NCBI GenBank assembly: GCA_007125435.1
Contig: SLDF01000051.1
Span: 1-9,279, forward strand
Source of the DNA: Saprospiraceae bacterium
Lineage (GTDB): Bacteria > Bacteroidota > Bacteroidia > Chitinophagales > Saprospiraceae
DNA: 9,279 bases
Direction: 5' to 3'
Shown here: positions 1-6,644 of the stretch, one piece after another
Layout of the letters: every line of letters begins with the position of its first letter
How positions within the stretch are numbered: position 1 is the first letter of the stretch
Notes under the pieces: model-generated
Databases searched by the model: none
The model's input: only the letters and a program-made list of their open reading frames with translations
Told to the model about the DNA's origin: nothing
Position numbers and translations under genes: made by a program

Positions 1-753
1 ACATTGATACGAACAGAAATATGTAGAATAATCCAGCTCTGAATGAATCGTACCGTGGTTTGGCCTAAAAACAACATCAGCTGACCCGCTAATATAATAT
101 AAATGAAACCAAGGTTTCGAGTGTCAATACCAATATCCACCAGACTTTGTGTTAAGAATGGCGTGATTAACTGAAATATCATGCCTAGTAACAAACCAAT
201 GAGTACTTGAAACATTAGTTTGTGGTGAGGTTTCAGGTATTGAATTAAATAGGAAAAACTTCCATTCTTAGAGGCTTCTAAGTGGTGATCTTCAAATGAA
301 GGTGTGCGCTCCAAAAGCAAGGCAACTCCATCTTTGCCATCGCTAGCATAACCTTTGTTGAAATCTTCGTGCTTGAGTTTTAATTTGCCGGCAGCCGGGT
401 CAGCCACCCAAACATATTTCTTGGATATTTTATGTACGACGATGAAGTGATTCTGGTTCCAATGCACAATGCATGGCAGAGGAGCTTCATTCAGTGAGGG
501 GCTTGACACATTGGCAGGTGAATGGGGGGGGGGTAAGCGCCACTTTGACAGCCAAGGTGCGAAAGCCTATTAATTCTGCTGCCTCGCTGATCCCTTTCAG
601 GCTGACTCCTGCTCTATCGATGTAACATTTTTCTCGGAGGTACTGTAAAGATAAATCTTTGCCATAGTACTTGGCAACCATGCGCAAGCATGAGGGACCA
701 CAGTCCATGGAATCAAGTTGTCGGAAAAAGGGAAACGTAAGATTTTTCACCAT
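1..753 (-). pseudogene. Peptidase-domain (C39) ABC exporter, 5' part, frame broken at a G10 tract; 3' end outside window
   Basis: This family cleaves double-glycine leader peptides with an N-terminal C39 cysteine peptidase and exports the cargo through a fused membrane/ATPase unit. Reading from ATG at 753, residues 10-24 give the RQLDSMDCGPSC motif with the catalytic Cys at about residue 18. The frame then runs into a C10 tract (minus strand, 533-524) and stops at 487-489. Moving one base forward there restores a long open frame to the window edge: EAPLPCIVHWNQNHF with the catalytic His, VADPAAG with the catalytic Asp, then hydrophobic transmembrane helices. Nine or twelve C instead of ten would join the two parts. 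The join segment (about TPPPHSPANVSSPSLN) seems roughly ten residues longer than I expect between these blocks. As written, the product would lack the His, the Asp, the membrane domain and the ATPase. I chose 753 rather than the in-frame ATG at 804 because homologues start just before this motif. No leader-peptide gene is visible nearby. The family call is secure; whether the gene is dead, phase variable or mis-sequenced is open. Confidence 0.85.
524..533. repeat. Mononucleotide tract G10 inside the C39 peptidase gene
   Basis: Ten consecutive G on the plus strand (C10 in the coding sense) sit exactly where the exporter's reading frame breaks. It is the longest G/C homopolymer I noticed in the window. 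Such tracts are prone to slipped-strand mispairing and also to sequencing error. The observed length puts the downstream two-thirds of the visible gene out of frame. Confidence 0.9.
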
Positions 754-800
754 AGGGGATAGAAATTTATAATTCAAAAATAGCTTTATTTGGAATAAAG

Positions 801-812
801 CCAAATATTATA
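801..812 (-). promoter_or_regulatory. Candidate promoter -7 region for the C39 exporter
   Basis: On the minus strand the sequence TATAATATTTGG lies about 48 bp upstream of the exporter ATG at 753. It resembles the Bacteroidota -7 element (TAnnTTTG) with one extra base, and also contains a TATAAT. I see no convincing -33 TTTG element at the usual distance, so this is a weak call made by eye. Confidence 0.25.
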
Positions 813-859
813 CCACTAATTTTTCTAAGTTTTATCAGCAATCGTGAATATCATTCATT

Positions 860-881
860 GATTTTGGTCATGACAAAAATC
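860..881. promoter_or_regulatory. 22-bp near-perfect palindrome, operator-like
   Basis: The sequence from 860 to 881 pairs with itself at 10 of 11 positions, with the centre at TCATGA and A/T-rich outer arms (GATTTT on the left, AAAATC on the right). It lies about 110 bp upstream of the exporter start and about 50 bp upstream of the candidate promoter element at 801-812. The form fits a binding site for a dimeric regulator with activator-like spacing. The regulator is unknown. The A/T-rich stem and lack of a U-run argue against a terminator. Confidence 0.4.
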
Positions 882-901
882 TTTTGCATATGATAGATTA
901 G

Positions 902-1058
902 GGTGCATTTCAACATGTCGTTTTTTCTGGTCTTGCATCAGCGATGTGTAAGGGTGGCGACGCAGGAGCCAGACTCAGCGTTGCAATGGCGAAGCTGAGG
1001 CCGACCGTCCAGGGAGCCCTGGAACGGTGATGCCTAAAGCGACAACATGAGACGCACC
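902..1058. repeat. Structured palindromic repeat element, copy 1
   Basis: This intergenic element carries nested inverted repeats. The outer arms are 902-920 and 1040-1058 (GGTGCATTTCAACATGTCG against the reverse complement GGTGCGTCTCATGTTGTCG, 14 of 19 matching). Inner pairs are GCATCA 935-940 with TGATGC 1028-1033, CTCAGC 974-979 with GCTGAG 994-999, and a tight hairpin CCAGGG 1009-1014 with CCCTGG 1017-1022. Two blocks recur in the same order and orientation at 6645-6736: TTGCrTCAGCGmTGyG (933-948) and CCGACCGTyCAGGGAGyCCTG (1001-1021), about 70 bp apart in both copies. It contains no credible coding frame. It lies between the barrel gene and the exporter and could also act as an RNA structure or terminator between them. 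Confidence 0.6.
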
Positions 1059-1178
1059 TAACTGACAGAAGTGCTTGGCATTGCAATAGTGAAAAACTTA
1101 CCTATTACTCTGTATAGCCCATCCTTAAAACACTGCAACACAACATTTCTAAAACTCTAAGCTAATCCTTACCGCATT

Positions 1179-1739
1179 CTACTGCCAAATCATAATTCGT
1201 AAAAATACACCTGACAAGATGGGGAAAGATCGGTCTGATACAGAGCCTATAAAGAATGAGTTGGTAAGACCAAGGTCTATTCCTTTTATAAGACTGCTTT
1301 GGTTTTTATAAGAGAAGCCTAATTGTGCAGCAGCTGCAAAATGATGTCGCCATTGTTCCTGCGTATTGATGGCATGAAACTCGCCCCCTCCGGATATAAA
1401 CCAATAGAATTTATCTGATGACTTAAACACCCTAAAGTCTTGATTCAGAAGAGCTGCAAAAGAATAGCCCTCGACTTTAAGTACATTCAAATCGTAGTTA
1501 GAATAATATTGTCCGGAAAAAATATAGCTCATACCGGCAACTGTGGTTTTATGTCGGGAGCCTGCAGCTAATTTAGCAGTCAGACCAATGCCGGTAAGAA
1601 AATTATCTCCCTTATTTATTACAGGGTTGATAAAATGCCTGCCCTCTACAAAATATTTCCACTTTGACACTTCATCTTGTCCATATAAACCCACTTGAGC
1701 GAATAGACCAGCCAGCATAAAAACCAAATAAATACGCAT
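1179..1739 (-). CDS. Small exported protein, probable outer-membrane beta-barrel, unknown function
   Basis: This 186-residue protein starts with a clear signal peptide (MRIYLVFMLAGLFAQVGLYGQ, cleavage likely after residue 20 or 21). The mature part is rich in alternating hydrophobic/polar stretches and in aromatic and glycine residues, such as YSFAALLNQDFRVF, FYWFISGGGEFHAI and FAAAAQLGFSY. It ends in a hydrophobic strand, SGVFLRIMIWQ. This pattern fits a small outer-membrane barrel of about eight strands, such as the PorT/OmpW-like shapes seen in Bacteroidota, but I cannot name a family. It is probably a single-gene unit: 147 bp of A/T-rich DNA separate it from the upstream PhyH gene and over 400 bp from the exporter downstream. 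Export is well supported, the barrel fold moderately so, and function is unknown. Confidence 0.75.
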   Translation of the reverse strand: MRIYLVFMLAGLFAQVGLYGQDEVSKWKYFVEGRHFINPVINKGDNFLTGIGLTAKLAAGSRHKTTVAGMSYIFSGQYYSNYDLNVLKVEGYSFAALLNQDFRVFKSSDKFYWFISGGGEFHAINTQEQWRHHFAAAAQLGFSYKNQSSLIKGIDLGLTNSFFIGSVSDRSFPILSGVFLRIMIWQ

Positions 1740-1886
1740 AGCTTAAAATATTATGGATGGAAACAAGCCACTTCTGTTATACCAAAAAACAAAAGATTGT
1801 CTAAAGATAAAATAAAGAGCTCAATCAAACAATAAATTATGTGAATTTTTAAACGCGAATTATGCATTGGAAATTCGTAATACGGG

Positions 1887-2810
1887 TTAGATCAATGCCG
1901 GCCTTTGGGTAATCTCGTGGTAGCAGACCCTGTTCTCGGCATAGTAATGAAAAACGACGCTTTTGCGTGTCTTTTGCTTGTTGGTGTGTCGCTCTCCACC
2001 ATGAAGGAGGTTGGCATGCCATATCAATAAGTCACCGGCTTTTGCTGTGAACGTCTTTTTTTCGAGTTGGTTGTCTTTGATCTTTTGAGCTATCATCTCT
2101 TCGTATTTGTCGTAGTTGTGCTTACCTATCATGAAGAGGTTGCCTTCGTTATCGTAGTCTTTATTCATGTAATAGGGTAGAGTATGACTGCCGGGGTAGT
2201 AGTGCAATGGGCCATTATCTGTATCAATGTCTTCCAGAGCAACCCAGACCCCTAACAGTCCTCCCTGTGGGAAGGTCGTCATGTGAATGCTGTCTGAATG
2301 TGAGTCCTGCTCGCTGCCCGATAAGAAGTTAATGCTCTGAAACAATTTGACTTGATCTCCCATCAGAGCCGATAGCAGTTCATCGAGCAAGGGGTCTTTT
2401 GCTACGGATTTGAGCGCTTTTGATTTTTTGAAGGCAAACATGATTTTATTGCCGTATCTAAATTTGACAGCCTTGCTCTTAATCAGATCTGCTATATCAT
2501 TGTTAATGGCATCTACCCGCGATGAATCTAAATACCCCTTGAGTATGGCATAGCCATTAGTTGGGTAATCATCTATGCTTGCCCGATCTTCGTCAGATAG
2601 CTTTTTGTACAGTTCTGTTTCTCTGGCTTTCTTTGGAGTCGTTTTGGGTTTGAGCAACTGCTCATCAACGTTTTCGAAGTCCTTGCTGGAAACCGGAGAG
2701 AAGTAAAACTTATTCAGTCCTGCTTTTTTATACAGCCGGCTGTTGTGCATAAGTCGAGATCTATTGAATAAGTTATAGATCATGTATGTTAGTTTTAATC
2801 GTCTGATCAT
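1887..2810 (-). CDS. PhyH-family Fe(II)/2-oxoglutarate-dependent dioxygenase
   Basis: This 307-residue protein matches the phytanoyl-CoA dioxygenase (PhyH) family. These cytoplasmic enzymes hydroxylate small organic substrates using Fe(II), O2 and 2-oxoglutarate. The iron-binding triad can be read directly: H171 and D173 in QDSHSDSIHM, and the distal H270 in WHANLLHGG. R282 in the following TRKSVVFHYY is placed to bind the 2-oxoglutarate carboxylate. WVALEDIDTDNGPLHYYPGSH (residues 189-209) is the typical core strand and turn of the family. Residues 1-75 are a basic, poorly conserved-looking extension ahead of the domain (YPTNGYAILKGYL, 82-94). All catalytic residues are present, so the enzyme is probably active. 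The substrate cannot be read from the sequence, and neither neighbour (barrel protein, divergent waaA) points to one. Start is ATG at 2810 after an A-rich stretch with no strong ribosome-binding site, as is common in this phylum. Confidence 0.85.
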   Translation of the reverse strand: MIRRLKLTYMIYNLFNRSRLMHNSRLYKKAGLNKFYFSPVSSKDFENVDEQLLKPKTTPKKARETELYKKLSDEDRASIDDYPTNGYAILKGYLDSSRVDAINNDIADLIKSKAVKFRYGNKIMFAFKKSKALKSVAKDPLLDELLSALMGDQVKLFQSINFLSGSEQDSHSDSIHMTTFPQGGLLGVWVALEDIDTDNGPLHYYPGSHTLPYYMNKDYDNEGNLFMIGKHNYDKYEEMIAQKIKDNQLEKKTFTAKAGDLLIWHANLLHGGERHTNKQKTRKSVVFHYYAENRVCYHEITQRPALI

Positions 2811-3169
2811 GGATCTTTTTTTTCTTGATGCAAGAGCATTGATGTTATCAAAATCAGGTTCCTCGGTTTTTTAACTGTATTTTCCCTAGCACTTTGTATG
2901 ATGTCACTCCCCATCTCTGTACCATTATTCTAGCCTATTGGCGAAGTTAGTTATTTTTTCTCTTTTAACCCCCTAGGGCATAATGCTGCACTGTACTTCA
3001 TCAATACCAAGTCCTATATTACTCAGTATGAATAAACCGTTTTCCCAAAGGAATATTTGTGAATTTGTTCGCCAACCGGAGTGGGTTTTTGTGAGATTAG
3101 ACTTACTTTCGCTTGCCTTCAAGGAGGACGCAGACATGAAGGTTTCTGAAAATAGATCGGACAAGGAGT
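2811..3169. other. Divergent intergenic spacer between phyH-like gene and waaA
   Basis: This 359-bp spacer separates the outward-facing starts of the PhyH gene and waaA, so it should hold both promoters. By eye I see only weak -7-like candidates: TTTG-type matches around 3052-3067 for waaA, and a TGATTTTG on the minus strand near 2846-2853 for the PhyH gene. A run of eight T on the plus strand lies beside the PhyH start. Open frames on both strands between about 2973 and 3177 show no recognisable family. The only notable signal is the Shine-Dalgarno-led mini-ORF at 3136-3177. Confidence 0.5.
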
Positions 3170-3177
3170 ATGGATAA
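3121..3177 (+). promoter_or_regulatory. Possible 13-codon leader ORF with strong Shine-Dalgarno, overlapping waaA start
   Basis: AAGGAGG at 3121-3127 stands 8 nt before ATG at 3136, an ideal spacing. The frame encodes MKVSENRSDKEYG and stops at 3175-3177, so it overlaps the first codons of waaA (ATG 3170) by 8 bases in another frame. waaA itself has an AAGGAG only one base before its ATG, too close to work well. A ribosome ending the mini-ORF could reinitiate on waaA. Translation of the mini-ORF is inferred from sequence only. Confidence 0.35.
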
Positions 3178-4432
3178 AAAGAACCACATATGGTTTACCG
3201 GATATAAAATAGCCATGACAGGCTTTGGCTTAGCAGTGCGATTCTTTGGGTTGTTTAATACCAAGGCGGCACTGCGTGTCAGGGGCTTGAGTGGCTGGCA
3301 GGAGCGACTTGCGACCGAGGTCAATGCCCTTGATCCCCGTAAGAAGCGCATATGGATACACTGTGCTTCACTGGGGGAATTTGAGTTGGCTCACCCTGTA
3401 ATCAAAGCCATTAGAGATAGAGGCGGCTACCACATTATAGTCAGTTTTTTCTCTTCTTCGGGCTATGAACAACGAAAAGCACATAGCGATATTGATGTCG
3501 TGACTTACCTGCCATCCGATAGTCGGTCAAATGCTAAAGCTTTTTTACGCATTATAAAGCCCGACCATGTGATATTTGTAAAGTATGATTTTTGGTTGTT
3601 TTACCTGTATCGCATGTTTGAGATGGGTATTCCGATGAGCGTCATCGGTTGTAGATTCAACGACAAGAGTGCTTTCTTCAATGAACTTAGAAGGTTGTAC
3701 GAGCCGGCTCTAAGGCAGATCAGTCATTGGTTTTGTCAGGACAGCCGTACAGCTGACTTTTTAAAAGAAAGGGGATATAAATCTGTATATCACTTCGGGG
3801 ATACGCGAATAGACAGGACAAGGTCTATAGCACTCGAAGAGAAGAGGTATACACAGGTAGAAGCATGGAGAGCCAGACAGCAGACCATGGCTATGGGTAG
3901 CATCTGGCCTACGGACTGGAAGGTGATCTCATCAGCTCCGGCTATCCAGTCCGGAGATTTGAAGCTTTTCATTGCACCTCATGAGATATCTGAAGTCTTC
4001 ATGAGACAGATTGAAAAAGACCTGCCCGGCCAGTGCTTGAGATACAGCCACATGGACAATGTAGAAAACCCGGCGATGTATCGCGTGTTGATTATTGACA
4101 ATATTGGACATCTGTCCTATCTGTATAGATACGCTGATATGGCCTATGTGGGTGGCGCATTTGGGGCAGGTCTGCACAATATTTACGAACCATTAGCCTA
4201 TAAAATCCCGGTCATTTTCGGGCCTAAGACATTGTTTTTTCCGGAAGCTGATGATGTTATCAAGGCTGGCATAGGTCATCAGATTGACAGTGCTGAAGCC
4301 TTTCAATACGCCTATGACACCTTAGACCAATTGGACAGGCAGAGTGTAGAAGTAGACATTGAAGCTTTTCTGGAGCCATCTTACCATGCCTCACAGAGAA
4401 TTGTAGAAAAAATGAATCTGCATACTGAGTAA
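3170..4432 (+). CDS. waaA: 3-deoxy-D-manno-octulosonic acid (Kdo) transferase, GT30
   Basis: WaaA (KdtA) transfers Kdo from CMP-Kdo onto the lipid A precursor at the inner face of the cytoplasmic membrane, an essential step of LPS core assembly. The 420 residues match the usual family length. The N-terminal acceptor domain carries WIHCASLGEFE (62-72), in which E70 is the expected catalytic base, and FVKYDFWLFYLYRM (136-149). The C-terminal domain has GSIWPTDW (243-250), APHE (269-272) and the sugar-nucleotide-binding stretch YVGGAFGAGLHNIYEPLAYK (326-345), with E340 in the conserved NIYEPL. Residues 7-30 are hydrophobic and basic and probably anchor the protein to the membrane. ATG 3170 is the likely start because a stop lies upstream in frame at 3137-3139. 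Translation may be coupled to the small ORF just upstream. No other LPS gene is next to it; it converges on the copper protein gene after 9 bp. Confidence 0.95.
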   Translation: MDKKNHIWFTGYKIAMTGFGLAVRFFGLFNTKAALRVRGLSGWQERLATEVNALDPRKKRIWIHCASLGEFELAHPVIKAIRDRGGYHIIVSFFSSSGYEQRKAHSDIDVVTYLPSDSRSNAKAFLRIIKPDHVIFVKYDFWLFYLYRMFEMGIPMSVIGCRFNDKSAFFNELRRLYEPALRQISHWFCQDSRTADFLKERGYKSVYHFGDTRIDRTRSIALEEKRYTQVEAWRARQQTMAMGSIWPTDWKVISSAPAIQSGDLKLFIAPHEISEVFMRQIEKDLPGQCLRYSHMDNVENPAMYRVLIIDNIGHLSYLYRYADMAYVGGAFGAGLHNIYEPLAYKIPVIFGPKTLFFPEADDVIKAGIGHQIDSAEAFQYAYDTLDQLDRQSVEVDIEAFLEPSYHASQRIVEKMNLHTE

Positions 4433-4441
4433 TGCCTTGTT

Positions 4442-6031
4442 TTATGGTGCAATCACTATGGACTGTGTCGTCATATGTCCCCCTGCACTGAGCACTACGA
4501 AGTATGTACCTGCCGGTAAAGATCCGGCTTGCACATGCGCTATGTGATGCCCGGAGCCAAAAAATTCATTTTGCTTTAGCGATCTGACGAGTTGGCCATT
4601 TCGGTCCAGCAGCTGCATGGATACAGCTTGCCCCTGTTGCAGGTAGAACTCTATGTGTATAAAATCATCACCGGAAGCCGGATTTGGATAGATGCGCTCT
4701 ATGTCAGTCGCGCTAACCCTCTGATGCCGCTGTGCACTTGACGATATATCTTCGAAAACAACATCTTCGTCTCCCGGTCTGTATGGTACGAAAAGCAGTG
4801 GGAGGTAAAACATTTCATCTTCTGAGCCTTCTCCCCAAGTCACAAATCTTGGTGGATTACTGGGATTATTAGGGTTGCCAGCGGTGTTGTCGTACTTTGC
4901 TATGGCATGGACGGTGGCGCCTTGCTCTACTATCTTGTAGCGATTAAAGTAGTAGCTGCCTTGCCAATTGAAGTCCCAGTCATTGATCCTGATGAGTGGC
5001 TCTATGCTGCCATCCACATTTTCTATGTAGACTTCCCAGGACTGACCGAGGTAGTGCATATGAGGGAATATGCCGATCATACTCACTTTGGCCGGAGCCG
5101 TTATTTGACCGTGGAAGCTCTTGATGTCACCGGGATTAAGAAAAAATGAAGAAAAACCGCCTTCCAGATGAAAGGGCAGCATGATGACATCCTGCACAAA
5201 CCGTTCTATCGGCTCATCATCCCTGGCAAAGAATATGTTGATAGATGATGAATCAGTCTGGTCAATGGAGAATGGCGCGTAATGCATCTGTACCACCAGA
5301 TCAGAGCCTGCCTCCATCACCTGCCCAAGGCCGTCTGGAAAGAGCCGTGGCTTTTGTCCCGGTACGTAGCCAGGATATTGGGGCAGGTTCATAAGGCCGG
5401 TACCACTACTCGATGGAAAACCGTATTGATCTGGGTTTTCATCATCGATGCCCCGTGCCTGGCCATCAGCGTCATGGAAAAGCAGGGCATGGTGGACAAT
5501 TTTTGAGTTTCCCGGCCTGAGCTCTATAGCTTTCACTACTTTATCTTCTTCGAGCCCTGTAGGCAGAACAAAATACCAATACTGATCCCTGCCATTGCCG
5601 GGGTGAAAGTGTGCCTGATCAAAGGTAAGTACAAGGTCAGGTTCTCCAAGCAAGGAGTTCTCTGGAAAAATGGGGGGAGCCGGTTCTTCGGATGCATCAC
5701 CGTAGGGCATGTCGTTTTCTACCCATTCTGCTATGGCATTGATCTGTTCTTCTGTAAGGAAGTTTTCATCCAAAAACCTCGAATAGTGGGGGTCGGCTTT
5801 CCACGGTGGCATGAGCTTCTCCTGAGTCACATATTGTATCATGGGTCCCCAGTTTTTGACCTGTTGATAGTTGGTCAACTCCATAGGGCCTATCTCACCT
5901 TGGCGGTGGCAGATCATACAGTGGTCATGAATAATGGTGGCAATGTGAGAAGTGTAGGTCACCTGAGCTAAACACATATGGCTCAATAGAGATATACCGA
6001 CGAAGAGTAATGATTTTAATAGTGTGGCCAT
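4442..6031 (-). CDS. Secreted heme c / PHM-like copper type II monooxygenase with T9SS sorting domain
   Basis: Numbered from ATG 6031 (529 residues). Residues 1-23 form a signal peptide (MATLLKSLLFVGISLLSHMCLAQ). A short cytochrome c-like segment follows with heme motif CMICH (38-42) and a possible axial Met in KLMPPWKAD (about 75). Residues ~130-420 match the two-domain fold of copper type II, ascorbate-dependent monooxygenases (peptidylglycine hydroxylating type). All six expected copper ligands are visible: H180 and H181 (VHHALLFHD) with H250 (QMHYAPF) for one site, and H324 and H326 (PHMHYL) with M407 (DEMFYL) for the other. Residues ~446-529 (ERIYPNPASGDDFIHIEF to the end) are a T9SS type A sorting domain, so the protein is probably secreted or attached to the cell surface. 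The thioredoxin-like gene lies 55 bp upstream on the same strand. An in-frame ATG at 6097 would add 22 residues ahead of the signal peptide and overlap that gene, so I prefer 6031. The substrate is unknown. Confidence 0.88.
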   Translation of the reverse strand: MATLLKSLLFVGISLLSHMCLAQVTYTSHIATIIHDHCMICHRQGEIGPMELTNYQQVKNWGPMIQYVTQEKLMPPWKADPHYSRFLDENFLTEEQINAIAEWVENDMPYGDASEEPAPPIFPENSLLGEPDLVLTFDQAHFHPGNGRDQYWYFVLPTGLEEDKVVKAIELRPGNSKIVHHALLFHDADGQARGIDDENPDQYGFPSSSGTGLMNLPQYPGYVPGQKPRLFPDGLGQVMEAGSDLVVQMHYAPFSIDQTDSSSINIFFARDDEPIERFVQDVIMLPFHLEGGFSSFFLNPGDIKSFHGQITAPAKVSMIGIFPHMHYLGQSWEVYIENVDGSIEPLIRINDWDFNWQGSYYFNRYKIVEQGATVHAIAKYDNTAGNPNNPSNPPRFVTWGEGSEDEMFYLPLLFVPYRPGDEDVVFEDISSSAQRHQRVSATDIERIYPNPASGDDFIHIEFYLQQGQAVSMQLLDRNGQLVRSLKQNEFFGSGHHIAHVQAGSLPAGTYFVVLSAGGHMTTQSIVIAP

Positions 6032-6086
6032 GGAGACACTTTGATTTTGATTATAAATATAAGGTAAAAATGTGAAAGAGGCGGTA

Positions 6087-6614
6087 TCATTCATCATTCA
6101 TTTCCTTGAAGTTGATAAAGCATCCTATGGCGGGTGTGGTCTGCATGGTGTCTGTTTTACCTGATAGAGCGGATTCGATGGCGGATAGTAAATCGTGAGA
6201 TGACAGGTGCCTCCTGCGCTTACCTGGCGCATAAAAGAGGTCATTGATTCTACCGCGATAGCGTATTTCTTCTTGATGAAGGTCGTAGAGTACTGCCTCC
6301 GGTAATACAGTAGCGCCCATTTGAAGCGATTTCTTTTTGAAATAGTCGGTTTTCAGTTCGAAAGCTATATTGTACGTGACTTTGAATGCCTCTATCTGTT
6401 CAGGCTTGGAAGAAAAATTGGGAAAGTATCCTATAAATTTGATACGATCGTGGTATTGATCGTAAATGTCATTGATGTAGGGTGTCATCTCCTGGCAAAT
6501 TCTGCATTCATCCAGAAGAAAGAAGTAAACTTCATAGCGGTGATCGCTCTCCTGAGCAATTGCCATGGTCTTCAGAAAAAAAAGGAGTACAATAATAGAA
6601 AAGTGTTTGGCCAA
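6087..6614 (-). CDS. Exported thioredoxin-fold (redoxin-like) protein
   Basis: Taken from TTG at 6614, the product has 175 residues. A signal peptide (MAKHFSIIVLLFFLKTMAIAQ) is followed by a thioredoxin-type fold: strand YEVYFFLLDEC, active-site-like CRIC at 37-40, a central stretch IKFIGYFPNF, and TVLPEAVLYD with the cis-Pro expected at P105. The end carries YRGRIND (119-125) and TTPAIGCFI (159-167), a tail that in related proteins precedes a heme/copper module. It should act outside the cytoplasm as a thiol-disulfide or metal-handling partner. It lies 55 bp upstream of the heme/copper monooxygenase and is probably co-transcribed with it. The open frame extends to an ATG at 6791, but that 59-codon extension reads through a repeat element and would bury the signal peptide, so I reject it. 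The TTG start is inferred; there is no ATG between 6614 and the signal-peptide core. Confidence 0.75.
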   Translation of the reverse strand: MAKHFSIIVLLFFLKTMAIAQESDHRYEVYFFLLDECRICQEMTPYINDIYDQYHDRIKFIGYFPNFSSKPEQIEAFKVTYNIAFELKTDYFKKKSLQMGATVLPEAVLYDLHQEEIRYRGRINDLFYAPGKRRRHLSSHDLLSAIESALSGKTDTMQTTPAIGCFINFKEMNDE

Positions 6615-6644
6615 TCTAGCCGATATCTTCGATTTGTGTCCTAA

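Noticed and set aside
754..804. Start of the C39 exporter at ATG 804
   Set aside because: It adds 17 residues upstream of the usual family start and overlaps the candidate promoter element; ATG 753 fits homologues better.
902..1058. Copy 1 of the repeat as a tRNA, riboswitch or CRISPR unit
   Set aside because: There is no cloverleaf with a TTCRANY loop, no aptamer consensus I recognise and no regularly spaced direct repeats; the only relative in the window is the single copy at 6645.
1856..1877. CGAATT/AATTCG inverted repeat just downstream of the PhyH gene as a terminator
   Set aside because: The stem is six A/T-rich pairs with a 10-base loop and is followed by TTT and then A residues, so it lacks the features of an intrinsic terminator.
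2973..3177. Overlapping 63- and 64-codon open frames on both strands between the PhyH gene and waaA
   Set aside because: Neither shows a recognisable family, signal peptide or biased composition, and they lie in a divergent promoter region. Only the short Shine-Dalgarno-led end of the plus frame was kept as a possible leader.
4907..5971. Plus-strand open frames opposite the copper monooxygenase
   Set aside because: Antisense shadows of a clearly conserved coding sequence, with no family signal of their own.
6032..6097. Start of the copper monooxygenase at ATG 6097
   Set aside because: The 22 extra residues precede a well-formed signal peptide beginning at ATG 6031 and overlap the upstream gene's end; they are possible but less likely.
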